Made by a program: the position numbers and the translations under genes
NCBI GenBank assembly: GCA_002633005.1
Contig: NMRA01000346.1
Span: 323,594-383,014, forward strand
Length of the DNA stretch: 59,421 nt
Direction of reading: 5' to 3'
Source: Phoronis australis
Taxonomy: Eukaryota; Phoronida; Phoronidae
Notes under the pieces: generated by a model
Database searches by the model: none
Told to the model about the DNA's origin: nothing
What the model saw: the letters and a program-made list of their open reading frames with translations, nothing else
In this document: positions 43,010 through 54,975 of the stretch, one piece after another
Layout: each line of letters starts with the position of its first letter
Position numbering within the stretch: the stretch's first letter is position 1

Positions 43010-45450
43010 GGGTCAGGTATCTATGTATTAATAAAGCATAAAAAATGTTCCAGGTGATCAGTGCAAAAGGTCCACCTGAGCGTCTGGTATAACGTGTACC
43101 TGACCGCCTGTAATTATATATTTTTAAAGCGTCCAAAACGCTTTTACGTTTAGTATATGTTGAAAAGGGAACGCTGCTGCAAGCCAGCAAGTATACGAGT
43201 TGTAATATAAACGAGGGTCGCAAACCATCGTTTTCCGAACCATTCTACCGACAGCGCATTTGGGGTTTTTCAGTCTCTCTCTAAAGACAGATCTGATTTT
43301 AATGCCTCTCCAAGACGGCCACGTAAACAGATTGTCACCTATGTAATTGAAGCTAAAAAGAGCGCCATGTGTCCCAATACAATTAACAGGTGTAACAACT
43401 GGTCGACACGTCAAGCAATCGACGAAAACTCGCCGGTAATGGCTATGGTAACCGTTCTTAATACACCCCAGGCTCGTCATCCGTTTTGAATTAACTCTAC
43501 CAGACGTAGTTCAATAGCTAGAAACAGTTAGATATCCCTAATTAATAAACCCGTGTGGTGTACGCTGTATCGAAGATGCCTCTCTAGGGAGACTTCAAAT
43601 GCTTTGGCCCATCACAAGATAACCACCCGGGGGTCTTTAAAGCTAAATTTTATCTCGCGATAAGCTAATTAGCAGAATCCCCTGGTTTCAAAAGAATTAT
43701 CAACTAACGTTTCCGTGTGATTTTATTTACATCACCAATGAGCAACCTCCATCACTTACAAAGTGGTGAAAGATATCGTTACTGCCGAATAATATGTACA
43801 TGTAACTTGCACTATTCTTGGCAAATGAAGGCCTGTGCGTGAGTGAACTTCTCATCAATTATTTATGTTTGAGCATTTACGTGTATCTTATACCTTTCAC
43901 TATTTATTGTCCCTGTTATCTTCCTTTGTGAAGTGTTAACCCTTCATGAATTATGGATATGTTTTATGGAAATCGTAAAAATAAAACAGCAATAAAAACT
44001 TAATGAATGTAACGATAATTATGATGGTGATAATATACAAATGTAGCAATATTCGAAGCTAACCACTGGTCTCCGGATATGTATGCTAATGTTTCCCTTC
44101 GGTTTACAGTTATTAATATAAATTGTCCCTGATCACAGACCTGTGTGTTGCCGGTAAACAGTGTGTATTCTGTATTACAAAAGCTGACACTATACATGAG
44201 CAGCACTGACATTTATGTGACTTATGTAAAGACAGACTTCACCACCGCGATGCCAAGTACATACTAACTGGAAAGTCGTAAATGGCATTTGCAAAACGTT
44301 CGGAATGTGTACGTCAGATTTCCCTCAAATATCAAAATATATGTATCCATAGAATAGCAGAAACATTAGTACTTCGGGTATTCAACAAATAATTAGACGA
44401 TTTCTAAACCGGCAGCGTTTTTGTAGAGAGGTGATGTGATAGGCCATCTCTTATCGGCGGCAACTGGGGTTAATGAGCATTTTACAGCACATGACTGAAA
44501 AAGGACTCATGGGCGTAATATTTAATTCCAATCATGCGCTTACCAATATAATGACACTTTGCATCGAAATCTAACGCTACGCCTTTTGTATCTTGTATTA
44601 TGTATTTTGAAATAGCGACTGGAAGTGATTATCTAACGCCCCCCCCCCTCCTGCAACTAATTTCAATTGGAGAAAAATAATACAAACACATTTGTTTCAA
44701 ACCGGAAAAATTCAACAAAACAATTTTCTGAAATAAGGAGATCACGTCACAGCAGGGGCTATGTGAACCATACTGACCGCGAGTATTCCAAGTTTTACTG
44801 ACGATTTTTTGGTTACAACTTTTTTCTCCAATATAATTTCCCACAGAAAGGTGGCGAGACTTAATGCCAGGATAGTAGAATCTCATAGGCAAGCCAAGTA
44901 CTGTGTGTCACGCTTTCTGCGTCTCAATTACTTGCTTCCGTACTATACTACGTTCACATTCTGACATTTCACCCGGTTATTTTTATTGTTAAAACTCAAG
45001 TAATTACCGTAACATCGATGTCATTTCCAGATTAAAGTACTATTGGGGAATTTCTGGGGCATTCGTACTCGTAGCATTAATTCACCAAACTCTTTGGGTG
45101 ATTCGAAGAAGAATCGCCCGATGATCGGGATAGCACGGAATCGGCGGGACCGGCCGAGCACCAACCAAAATGTCCAAGGCAATACTGGTGTCAGATACAG
45201 CTCCATATTGGGAGGTCGGGAGAACAAACAATGAACCTACACTTCATTGCTGCCGGTATATCAAACCTGTGTACTTGAGACGAGTGGCCAACAGTCTTTT
45301 ACACGGCGAGCATTACAGTGACTTGATTCGTCTTCATGCGAACTCTATGTGTGTAACCTGTTGCCATTGACACAACTCCCCTTTAAATTAAAGTTCCTCG
45401 TTAGACTTCAGATTAGACTAACGTAATTAGTGAATGGGGAGATCCCGAGA
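43010..45450. other. Unannotated segment
   Basis: The 118-codon - frame at 43124-43480 has balanced composition but I find no convincing splice sites. A C run lies at 44639-44648. Otherwise nothing supported. Confidence 0.45.
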
Positions 45451-45456
45451 TCGATT

Positions 45457-45476
45457 GCCCACTAGGGGCGCTGACG
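45457..45476 (+). promoter_or_regulatory. CTCF-like motif
   Basis: GCCCACTAGGGGCGCTGACG; matches the core with one G fewer in the run. CCATATTGG, close to a CArG box, lies 25 bp away. Confidence 0.35.
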
Positions 45477-45745
45477 CATTGGGTCGTTCAGAACGCCATA
45501 TTGGAAAATCTATGTTTCAGACAAACGAGAGACTGTGCTTTGAATATCGCTGATTTACTGTGTAAAACTCATCATATTTGACCATACTTGACAAGAGATA
45601 CATGTACTTCCCATCGACTTCTGAACGAATTTCGCTCCGTGTATTTTAAACGGGCGGTGGGCCAAATCCGGTCACCGATTAAGAGTTTTCACCTTGTCAA
45701 AAATAAATTCCACTCTTCACTTAAAAAAGCGCTTACTAGCTCTTC

Positions 45746-45836
45746 AGTGGTCCTACACATATCACCAGGACCTAGGCTATGCTTGATGTCAAAACATCCA
45801 GCATAGCCTAGGTCCTGGTGAGGTAGAGACTACCGG
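45746..45836. other. Near-perfect inverted repeat (28-bp stem, 4-base loop)
   Basis: Arms 45762-45789 and 45794-45821 are complementary over 28 bp with a single mismatch, separated only by CAAA. The left arm reads TCACCAGGACCTAGGCTATG and continues CTTGATGT. Weaker pairing extends outward (GGTCCTAC against GTAGAGACTACC) to a total of about 90 bases. The very short loop makes a classical microRNA precursor unlikely; a cruciform-forming palindromic insertion or a small foldback element is more plausible. Confidence 0.85.
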
Positions 45837-45839
45837 GAC

Positions 45840-47765
45840 TAACAGTTGATTTGTCATTCATCTGAAAGAATGTCTGATGCTATTAAATATATTTTTATTA
45901 AAATAAAAAACCAGGCTGGTAAATAAAGATTTGACTTTTTTTAAATTGAAAAAAAAATAAAAAGTAGCACAGCCCGAGCAATCGCTTTCGCATTATATGC
46001 AGGTTCTCATTCACTCCCTTGCACACATTTACAAGTCTGAAGTAATTATTTGACCATCAATTGTGCTGGTTTTAATAATTCTGACGTGTATTTCATATGT
46101 TAGGTTTCAACTATCAATCTGGACCAGTGAATTTTAAAATCAAAACACCTAATTCGTTCGTCCAACGCATAACCTCGTTTTAGAGCTCAATTTCAGTTAG
46201 TAAGAAAAGTTATCATGTTTCTTCAGGGGCCTCGTTCATCCAAGGGGAAAGGTGCCTGTACATTTTTTTTCGCCGAGTGCTGGGCAAAATCTACCTCCCG
46301 ATCAATATCCCCGTCCTGTTGCAAGGTCTCATAGGCTCTGTCTCACATAACATTTTGTGCTTTTTCAAATTGTCACCTGTGTGGATACAGGTGATATGAA
46401 CTTCGGAGAGAAGTTTTCAAATCACTAGGGGAGTTTTTTGGCCTCGTGGAGGGAATTTCGGGGGATTTTTCAATATTTTTGAGAGGGGAAATAGGGCCAT
46501 TATCCTGTCCCACAATCGGGGAATTGAGGGTCATGGCCATTTTTGGGAAGAAAAATGCAACCCCTAGTCATGAACACAGCATGGCTGACCGAAGATTCTC
46601 CGGTCGTTGCCATGATGCTCGGCAACCGAGATGTGACAAAATATGATCTAACTTTTCGAAAACATTTATAAATTTTACACGGCAATATTTTCCTTCGTCG
46701 CGGCGTATGGCAAGGACCGAATGTACGCTTCCGAATCTCAACGTCTTTAGGGATTGTAAAACAGACAGTTGAGTGTCCGTAGTTTTTCCAGCCGTTTCGA
46801 GCAACGCGGAATACAACCAATATATGCCAATAAGCCAGCGGAGCTATCGTAGCGAGCGCTTGACACTTGCAAAATAGCATGGGAAGGTGTCAAGTGAAAT
46901 TTGTAAAATTTGTGTCCCTTGGACTTTTTATTCATTAACACGCGTGATTTAACGTTACTTCCTCCGCCGACCGCGACAGACTTTCAACGATTTGCTCAAA
47001 TTCTTGACTGAATCGTCTCCAGACTTATGACATATGTTAATTATAATTCCATGTGCACATATGCATGTTTCATTTGATTTTATTTCCTGTGGTTTAAAAT
47101 TTGTAACTTTTTGTGGGGGCGTACTTTCGCCCCTGCATACCTGCGGCATCCAGGGACGGTAATTGCCTAATATCTACATGCTGTGGAGGACAACATGGCT
47201 TGTTTTCAACTTTCTCACAATCTATGTTCACTGTACTTTCATCCTGGCAATCGACATCTTCACAAAAGTCTTGTCCGTAATCAAGGGCTCTTCTACAACA
47301 GAAATGTCCATGAGGTTTGGCTTTTTATGAAAAACTATTTGAAGGCCTGGGAGCAGCAATTAACTTGCGGTTGTCGCTTGCAAGGAAAGCTGGTAGGTAT
47401 GTTGCTTCCTGGAGCAAAATGTTCAGAGCATGCTCTGGTCCCAAATTAAATTAAATTTTGCCTTATATCTTTTGTCACTGAATCCATACCTTTTGGAGCT
47501 CTGTTTTGGCAGGTATTCTATGTAATGTAACTTTTTACCACTGTCCTAAACAGTAGCTGACCCAACGGTACACAAGAGAATCTCTTACCACCCATGCTTA
47601 AACAGTAATTTTAATCAGCGATGACCAGGCCGTAACATGAGTTATGAAGTAAACAGAACTAAAACAGTAAGTATCAACCAACTAGATTAAACCAAAGAAC
47701 TGATGCGCACGCCGAACATAGCGTTGACCTTTATAATTAAAACTCCGACGAAAAAGAAGACATCG
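45840..47765. other. Unannotated segment
   Basis: Two overlapping - frames (46500-46880 and 46568-46816) face a + frame starting AGCATGGCTGACCG at 46580; none has supporting signals. A small hairpin, GGGGCG/CGCCCC, lies near 47118. Confidence 0.45.
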
Positions 47766-47770
47766 GGCGT

Positions 47771-47905
47771 GCGTTCAGTAACGCTAAGCCCTACGCTAGG
47801 ACCTATCTAAAATCTAGCCAAAGTCACGTGTTCTAATTTAAAATACACGACAATATAATCTCGCCAAGTCTTACTTTTAACGAGGTCCTAGCGTTACTGA
47901 ATGAG
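47771..47905. mobile_element. MITE-like element with inverted ends
   Basis: The left end reads CGTTCAGTAACGCTA...CTACGCTAGGACCT and the right end in reverse complement CATTCAGTAACGCTAGGACC. They match completely except that the left carries a 12-bp insertion (AAGCCCTACGCT) that looks like a local duplication. The 135-bp element is non-coding. Confidence 0.75.
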
Positions 47906-48277
47906 AGGCAGATTCACGGCGCTGTTCAGCTGAAGACGTGCCGCATGTGTTTCGTCAGCGCATTTCCAGAAAAATACGTCTCGAATTTCGCATAACGTGC
48001 CTATTACATTTTAAATGTGACATGATTATCTATTTCCAGAAGTATGATTGATATAATAAGGCCCGAAATTGCCGTAAAACTTTATTATGCGCCTGCGAAT
48101 ACCAAGCACGTTCGTAAATAACCCGTTTCAAGACAAAATTTGACTAAGAAATAATAAAAACAACATAGAAGTCCGACGAACATGTAATACATATACTTTA
48201 TTAATACAACAAGGGCACTCGAATCTCGCACCCCATTGAATGTTTGGGTCGTTTCATGACCGGAACTACCGAATGCG

Positions 48278-48296
48278 CCAGCGACACCTAGAGGCA
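48278..48296 (-). promoter_or_regulatory. CTCF-like motif
   Basis: CCAGCGACACCTAGAGGCA; the - strand gives TGCCTCTAGGTGTCGCTGG, a CTAGGTGTCGC variant also seen at 21727 and 6357. Confidence 0.3.
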
Positions 48297-48994
48297 TAAG
48301 ATATTACTGTTCATCTCGGGAGACGGCCATTGTTCTGCTTTAATATCAACTTTCACTTCCGTTATTTTTAAGACGCAATCTGGAAAGTCTTCGGCGAAGA
48401 CTAGAACTTTACGTAATTTAATGAACAAGCGCAGTTTTCTCTGAGCAAGACTTGTTTTAGCAACACTGATCTCTGTTTTAACACCTATAACAAAACAAAC
48501 AGAATGGAACCCATTAATCAAAATTTGTCACTAGGAATATTTTATACATTGGCATAAAATCCAGTGGTATTCACTCTGTTGCTTCGCCAGCACAGGACAG
48601 TTTAAAAAGTACTTAAAAATTACACATCACTGGTTAAAAATTTTAGAAAAGTAATGAATTTAAGGAGCAATAGTTTTGGAATTACCTTTTTGAAGGAATG
48701 TGATTACTCAAAATGTGTTAGTGCAAAATTTAACTGAAATGAAGCGGAAAAGGTTTTGATAGATGTTTTCTTTAGCCAACACGAAATGGGTACAGAGCTG
48801 GGTTTGAGGTATAACTCCAAGTGTCATGACCCACACCTCACGTGTTTTGCCTGTCAGCTCCTCAACCAGAAAAAAGACATGATGACAATATAATTTGAGC
48901 GGCCCCACCTCCAAAGTAGCCTTTGAGTACTTTTTCTTGTAGACTCGTTCAGTAATCGAAGCGTAAATTTACAGTATATAGAGTGGTACATTAC

Positions 48995-49094
48995 ATGTAG
49001 GTGCCATATTCTGATTATCTGATGGAGCGTGCGTCTTGTTACGGAACATGCCTGCACCACACAGACGTACGTGTTGCGTGAGTTATCTGCCGTA
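48995..49094 (-). CDS. Candidate exon with an immunoglobulin F-strand-like motif
   Basis: On the - strand the acceptor ACAATCGTTTCCCCAG ends at 49095. One base completes a split codon, 33 codons follow, and a GTAATG donor lies at 48994. The start reads STADNSRNTYVCVVQAC. Asp, then a few residues, Tyr-x-Cys-x-Val is the usual pattern at the F strand of Ig domains, but it is only a short match and the remaining sequence (a basic and aromatic stretch) does not extend it. The strand agrees with the exons at 49.9-50.3 kb. Confidence 0.25.
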
Positions 49095-49887
49095 CTGGGG
49101 AAACGATTGTCAGTGTACCAGCTGATCGAGCAAGTGTGAATATCAAACAAAGCGCGGCCAGATAATTATAGCTCAAACCAAATTAAGCGAAAATCACCAT
49201 GATTTCCAAGTAAAGTCACAATCGCAGCCAATTCGCAGATTTTTGCAGACGTCGTAATTACACACGTCACTACCAGTCGTGCGTGCAGTATCTGTACATA
49301 TTGCGCGGCAGCAAGTTGAGGCGAGGGCCTGTTGTATTGCGCAACCGATGCGGGATCCTGTGAAAATGCTGCGACTGTGACTGTTAAAACATTACGTGGA
49401 TCAGGCCGTTGATCACACGTGGTGGTTGTGTCTTATGCTGGTAGGATCATTAGTAAAACTTCACCAGCTGGCAGGGTGTGAAATCTAGTCATGACCGAAA
49501 TTGCCACCCCTGTGATAAGTGGCAACATCGGGGTTTGATTAGTATTTCGGATCAGAGTTAGTATTGGAGCACAACTTCGGATTGATCCGCGATTGAGCCG
49601 AGACACAATGCGTAATCGAGATTTGAAGGCGATTAAAAATGCAAACACTGAAGTGCAAAGCTCATCTACAAGTAATTCTATGATTGCGTTTAGAACGTAA
49701 TAAATTTCATTTTACAAAATAGTTGGCATATCTTTAATGATCGATGATGATTGAGACTTTCCTCTGTAACTGTTCTTCAGCTTTTGAAGTAAATAACTGT
49801 CTGATTGGTGGTTATTAGGACTCAGAACGGTTTGACGCATCAGTGACTATCCCGGCTAAACGTTCATCACACTGCAGGAACAGTCGA

Positions 49888-50003
49888 CTACAAACAGGAA
49901 TGATACTGCAGCGAGGCGTGAATTGAGTATTCTCCCTCAATATTTTCACGATGAAAGGCATCGTTATTAAGTATGTCGACGACGTGTACGGTACGAGATG
50001 GTT
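49888..50003 (-). CDS. Candidate exon following 50087-50286
   Basis: After the donor at 50086 the first acceptor giving a compatible phase is AATTATAATAACAG, ending at 50004 (intron 83 bases). It restores the frame to EPSRTVHVVDILNNDAFHRE and continues to a TAG at 49888. The acceptor has a poor pyrimidine tract next to the AG, although the intron is T-rich further up. The same frame is open upstream of the acceptor. Composition is protein-like; the product is unknown. Confidence 0.27.
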
Positions 50004-50086
50004 CTGTTATTATAATTTGTACAGGTGTTCTATCGTCAAACGTTAATGCAAATAAATAAAAATAACAGGTGAAAAAATCCACTTAC

Positions 50087-50286
50087 CTTCAAGTGTAAGC
50101 GATAAATCAGCCGAGCTGAGAATTTCTGCACAAGTGCCGTTTGTACCTATCTCGAATGCTGTAAGCATCAGGCTTTTAAAAATCGTTGCGCAGGAGAAGC
50201 AAGAATATTTTAGCTCATCCTTACAAGCAACGGTAATGCGGCTCTGACTAACGCCATTCCATGTGTGACTTTTGGCGTAGTCGGCT
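50087..50286 (-). CDS. Candidate internal exon, Cys-containing, product unknown
   Basis: On the - strand the acceptor GTGTACCGTTGTTCCAG ends at 50287. The exon starts with one base completing a codon, runs 66 open codons and ends in phase 1 at a near-consensus donor (GAAG then GTAAGTGG). The peptide begins ADYAKSHTWNGVSQSRITVA, continues with a Cys cluster (CKDELKYSCFSC), and ends with FEIGTNGTCAEIL and SADLSLTLE. Four cysteines and NxT/NxS-like sites suggest a secreted or extracellular segment. No family is recognised with confidence. Both splice sites and the full-length open frame make it one of the best exon calls here. Confidence 0.45.
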
Positions 50287-50289
50287 CTG

Positions 50290-52385
50290 GAACAACGGTA
50301 CACTTAGCGCGACAAAAGTTCAGTGGAGAATTATTTCCTGTCTACACTCGATGTTTCTCTATCTTACATACAGCGAGGTGAAACTAACACAATTCTCTTA
50401 GTCCAACTGTTAAGTAGCAAAGAAAATTGTAACGCTAGACCACGCGAAACACGTAAAATGCGTAAAACACGATTACTGCCGGCAACGTTCGCTCAGTCAT
50501 TCAGCAAATTTCCGACTAAGGGCGAATCCATTTAGGAGGGGGCTCACTTTGTTACTGTTTTGTTACTTTGGTTTAGGAATCGTCGCAAATTGAAGAACTG
50601 TGCCGGTTTATTAACGAGCGAAATAGCATGCGTAGGTAAAGGGATGTAGGGGTCACACCGGGTGACTTCACAGATGGATGGGTTGCACATACGACTGGGG
50701 GGGACAGAAAACGATTATGGGGGGCAGGGCGGTTTTGTGAAATTGATGGCGACGTAGGGCACTGTTACCGTCCGTCATGGAACATACAATACATATCACA
50801 AGGGAGGGAAAAGCTTCAAGTATAAAAAATATGGTTATCGTTAACCATGTTGTGCTACTCACTAGCACTTACTTGAAATCAGCATCCTTTTATCGGCAGA
50901 AAACGTTTTAAGTGAAATTTAGGACAGAAAACTCTTTTGATTTCAACCAATCTTCGCTCCATGCTCTGCTAATGCACCTGTCTTTGGTGTCTCACTTGAG
51001 TAATAAAGGCAGGATTTAATTAAAACATTTACTCATTACGTCATAAAATGAACCTTGTGTTTCTTGGTGATTGGTCTTTCCCCATAGTTGTCGTATAACA
51101 AGTCTAAAACGCTAGTCACTCTTGCTAGTTACCTAAGTAAGGAGATTCTAAATCTGTTCCAAACTTTTGACAGTTGATGAGAGTTCAGAGCATTGTCTAA
51201 TATTAGATTGAAAAGTCGTTACTAAGCTACAACCGGATTAAGTATCTTTTTAAAAGAACTCCATACACTCCATGCGGTGGGAATTTTCCTCAACCAGTCG
51301 TCTCGAGAGTACAGAATGATTTCAAAATAAAACTAAACGTTGAATTGCTCCTGTCACAAGAATATACACGTACTTACTGCAGGCCACAAATAATGGTTTT
51401 GAAAAATTATTAGTATGTCTTGTTGTTAGAAGGCGTGCTGATACCCAGTGTACCCGCATATAAAGCGATCCCTGGTGGGAGCATATTTGTGTTCTAAAGA
51501 AATGATACTGATATTAAGTTCAGGCAACGGAGGCTGACTTTTCTAGAGCAGTAGGTATTAGCCATGAGCTTGCGGCGAAACGTGTTCGCTCATCTACCTC
51601 ACCAAGAACATACATACACTGTACATGTACATGTATAATCTACTCAACGCTCCCCTGACTTTGTCCAATAAATCGGCCTCACTGTTAACATTGGACATGG
51701 GAATAAAGTTTCTTTGATTTTGCGCTCGAGTAGATTATGATTCACGCAGAGAAATGCATAATCCGAGCTCTGACTAAAAGTAGTAGGAAATTGCTGAACC
51801 GACTTGTAGCCCCAGTTTGAAGATTGAATTCCGCCGGGCAACAATCAGCGGACACGAAAAAAAATATAACAAAATGGGCTACTCTTTGCATCATTCTACC
51901 CTCCTTTACGCAAATGTGTCTTTGGTGTGATCATTAGAATCCAATGGATTGAACCTGATATATACTTTTTGGCGGATTCGTGCTCTATCCCGGACATCTG
52001 CTTCAAGACGTGCCCTACTTTCTACTTTCTGATAGGTTTGACTATAAGATGCAATGTTATCACTTTCCATCTCTCCAAGCCCTGTTTCAAACCTACAGCA
52101 AAAATCGTAACTTAGTGCCGAAACCCCAACTATGCACTCCCTACTGTGTCAGTACTTTATGGATGTGTGCTCTATAAACTGCACAATTCAAATCCCACTT
52201 CGGCATTTACCCAGCTCATTAATCTAACACGTGTTTCTTGGTGTGAGGAGAAGAACATTAGGCACTGTCATCGTGGGGTCAAAAGTCTCAAACTGCTGAG
52301 CACACAATAGAAAACTATTTTCTCACTTCGTCCTCCAAAAAGGGATTGTTCTAAAAACCCCTGGGTCCCCTCGATTTCCACACGT
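50290..52385. other. Unannotated segment
   Basis: No supported feature. Several donor-like words on the - strand (50868, 51371) are not preceded by usable frames. Confidence 0.5.
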
Positions 52386-52390
52386 CTGGA

Positions 52391-52461
52391 CCCCCCTCGA
52401 CCTACTATCCCCTCGACCCACAACCCTCTCGACCCACGACCCACAACGCCTTCGACCTACC
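52391..52461. repeat. Short degenerate tandem repeat, 15-16 bp unit
   Basis: CCCTCGACCTACTAT, CCCCTCGACCCACAAC, CCTCTCGACCCACGAC and CGCCTTCGACCTACC follow each other. GC-rich, possibly part of a dispersed element. Confidence 0.7.
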
Positions 52462-53062
52462 ACTTCATTACCAAAACAGGGTTCGGCTCAGTTAAGTTTT
52501 CGACTCGCCTTCGGCTTCGCTGGGTCTGGCTGGTATTAAGAACACAGTACGTGTTTTTGCAATTAAGAGAGTCGGTTCGGTAAACTTGAAAGCCAAAAAC
52601 AGAAGAACAACGCGACCAAATCAAATCAAAGTCCTACCAACTTTATAAATGTCTTTCTTGTCTCGTCTGCTCTTCAGTGAATGTAAGTTGCTCAGAAAAT
52701 ATACATCTAGTTTGAAAAATTAAACTGTTAACTAAAATGCATCTCAAAGTGACATAGAGTATATTGTAAACGAGTATACTATAGAAAGCAAATAATAAAA
52801 ATGTGAAATTATTTGTCTACATTTAACGTACTCTCTCCCTGAGTTTAATAGAACAGGGTCATTGGTAGCCGCTCGTGGAACTGTTTCCGTGACAACGAGA
52901 GCACACTCACATTCCGCCACTGATTTCAGATCATGGTCTTACGCCATTTTCTATTTTTTACAGTCTGAGCTCAGAGCAGATTCGTGTATTTAAGTATTAC
53001 GAGAAAGTCATTCAGCGATGAAATTTGTAAAAAGCGCAAAGTTAACTCTATTGCTGTTGGTC

Positions 53063-53104
53063 GGGGGGGGGGGGTGTAGTGTGGGGGTCATGGGCATGGC
53101 GGTN
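53063..53104. repeat. Poly(G) run (12 bases) and an unresolved base
   Basis: A G tract at 53063-53074, with a single N at 53104, suggesting poor read quality around the homopolymer. Confidence 0.9.
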
Positions 53105-53130
53105 ACATTCCTTTAAAAAGAGATTCTTTA

Positions 53131-53220
53131 AAATTTTCATGAGACAACCTGCGTCTAGATTTCATTAAATTCATCGACAACAGGAACATGCGTGCAAATA
53201 TTACATATACGTGGTGACCT
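53131..53220 (+). repeat. Dispersed/tandem repeat R4, copy 1
   Basis: GATTTCATTAAATTCATCGA then ACAGGAACATGCGTGCAAAT. Two better copies lie at 53405-53512 and 55898-55999. Confidence 0.6.
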
Positions 53221-53404
53221 ATACAGCAGTTATAGGGCACAGGTAGAATATTGAATGATGGCAGTCATAATAATTTGCGTAAATTATCAATTATGCAAAT
53301 TTATGATGACAACGAAAAGAGGGAAGATGATGTGAAAATTATTAATAATGCTTGAAATGAGCTTGTGAGAAGTAACAACATAACGAGTAATGATGGCCTT
53401 TGTA

Positions 53405-53512
53405 TAAATTATGCAAATTTATCATGCGACGTTTGCTAACCGATTTCATTAAACTTATTGACCACAGAAACACGGGTACAAATGTTAACATAGTTTACAT
53501 GTACCAGATGTC
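53405..53512 (+). repeat. Dispersed/tandem repeat R4, copy 2
   Basis: ATTATGCAAATTTATCATGC, GATTTCATTAAACTTATTGA and ACCACAGAAACACGGGTACA in order. It lies about 270 bp after copy 1. Confidence 0.65.
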
Positions 53513-53514
53513 TG

Positions 53515-54730
53515 GTATGATTTAGTTCTGTAGACAGAAAGTGGTACCTAGAAATTCATTTTTGTGTGATATTGTTTCTGTTATTTCAGGGTGCCTCACC
53601 TGAAGCGTTGTAGCTGGGTTCTAATCTTGATAGATTTGAGCTTTTTAAACATGCAAATTTAAGAGGCCGTTAGTACGCAAAATTATATTCTTGCACATTA
53701 AGTGTTATTGCACAGTCAGTGAATAAAATAGAGCTACTTTCGAAGTAAATACCTCAAGAATTTACTTAAATTATACAAATTAATAAAGACAATTGTTATT
53801 GAAAACCCTGCTTGTGCTTATAGCTACGGTATGAGGCACCCACACATCAAAGTATACTGATATCTGCATCTGATCTTTAATTTGTTCCGCATTTTGATTA
53901 GTTTATTGCTATTTTACATACAATAAACATGCACTTTAAGCGTTCAAAGTTCTTCCCAATTTCGCAAAGACGTATAAGTAGATCAACCGTTTAGCCCTCT
54001 AACGATTCGTGTAAATGCGCGTTTAAAATAGTTCACGCGTATGTATGATAAATTTGCACCCCACCCCCCCCCGTTTAAATAGGCGTGCGTGTCAGGTATC
54101 GAGATATAATAACCCAGTGTTATCATCACGTGCGTTATATAACATATGTTTAGACAATGTTACTAAACTGGAAATGTTGAAAAACGTCATAGTATATTCT
54201 GAAGAGATTTATATTAGAGTCATCATATTATTGTATGATGCTATAATAATGCTGTCGGGATGAAAAATTTCTTCAAATCCAGTACCTTCCAATCTAAGCA
54301 TGGCTTTCATACAATAAAAAGTTTAGTGACATGAAGACCAGAAACCCCCATTGCCGTTCATGGAAATTGTCCTCATTGAAAATTGAAAATCATAGGTATA
54401 AATTTATCAAAAAGTTAAGCTACATCGTTCTCATTTCAACACATTCATCTTAAAGAGGTTTGGAACTCGAAAATCGGACTAAATTGCATTATTCAATCTG
54501 GTTCTCTGCCACTGAAACAAAATTCAACCTGTTTACCAAGTGTGTTTACATATTGTTTGTAAATGTTTCGAATTTCTGTTGATGTCAAGGCATTTTTGCT
54601 TTATTTTCAAATTTTGGAAAGAACAACCTGTCAAGTGCTCGTCACTTCGTCATTTTTTACCCATAAGGCAAAGCACGTCTCCTTATCTGGTATGTCAAAA
54701 CATAGACGAAGCACATTTCCCTTATATGGA
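53515..54730. other. Unannotated AT-rich segment
   Basis: Contains a few more ATGCAAATTTA words related to R4. No supported exon. Confidence 0.45.
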
Positions 54731-54735
54731 AAATG

Positions 54736-54748
54736 TGACCTTTGACCT
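54736..54748 (-). promoter_or_regulatory. Perfect DR1 nuclear-receptor element
   Basis: TGACCTTTGACCT, on the - strand AGGTCAAAGGTCA: two perfect half-sites spaced by one base, the consensus for HNF4, RXR and COUP-TF type receptors. A weaker third half-site (TGATGC) follows. A perfect DR1 is expected by chance much less than once in this length of sequence, but function is inference. Confidence 0.5.
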
Positions 54749-54923
54749 TTGATGCAACACAAACAACGATGACTTCAACCGGAGGCCAATCCGGCTAATA
54801 GGTAATTGATGTAAGTTCTAACTGTTTAAAATTTAGTTACTAACATATGGTAGCATTCAAATATTTTCTAAAAGCACTTGGACTTTTTTTTGGAAAATTG
54901 CTCTGTTCACTGGCTTGCTTCAG

Positions 54924-54975
54924 ACTGTGCTGTAGACCTCAGATTCGGAGTGAATCACTCATATCCGTCTGGTCA
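54924..54975 (+). CDS. Possible small internal exon
   Basis: A good acceptor (CTGTTCACTGGCTTGCTTCAG, ending 54923) and a GTAAGC donor (54976) bound 52 bases. Two of three frames are open, so the peptide (CAVDLRFGVNHSYPSG in one) cannot be chosen. No neighbouring exon with a matching phase is known. It lies 180 bp after the DR1 element. Confidence 0.18.

Noticed and set aside
43124-43480. A 118-codon - strand frame
   Set aside because: Ordinary composition but no acceptor or donor, and a possible internal start is followed by an immediate stop before the nearest donor.
45043-45234. A frame rich in Asn/Arg (SKKNRPMIGIARNRRDRPST)
   Set aside because: Both strands are open with equally plausible peptides, and the DNA has a local palindrome (GGGTGATTC/GAATCGCCC), so this is probably a repeat.
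45762-45821. A microRNA precursor
   Set aside because: A four-base loop and nearly perfect pairing do not fit Drosha/Dicer precursors; kept as a palindrome only.
46500-46941. Three overlapping - strand frames (64-126 codons) and a facing + frame
   Set aside because: Competing frames with no splice or start evidence to choose among them.
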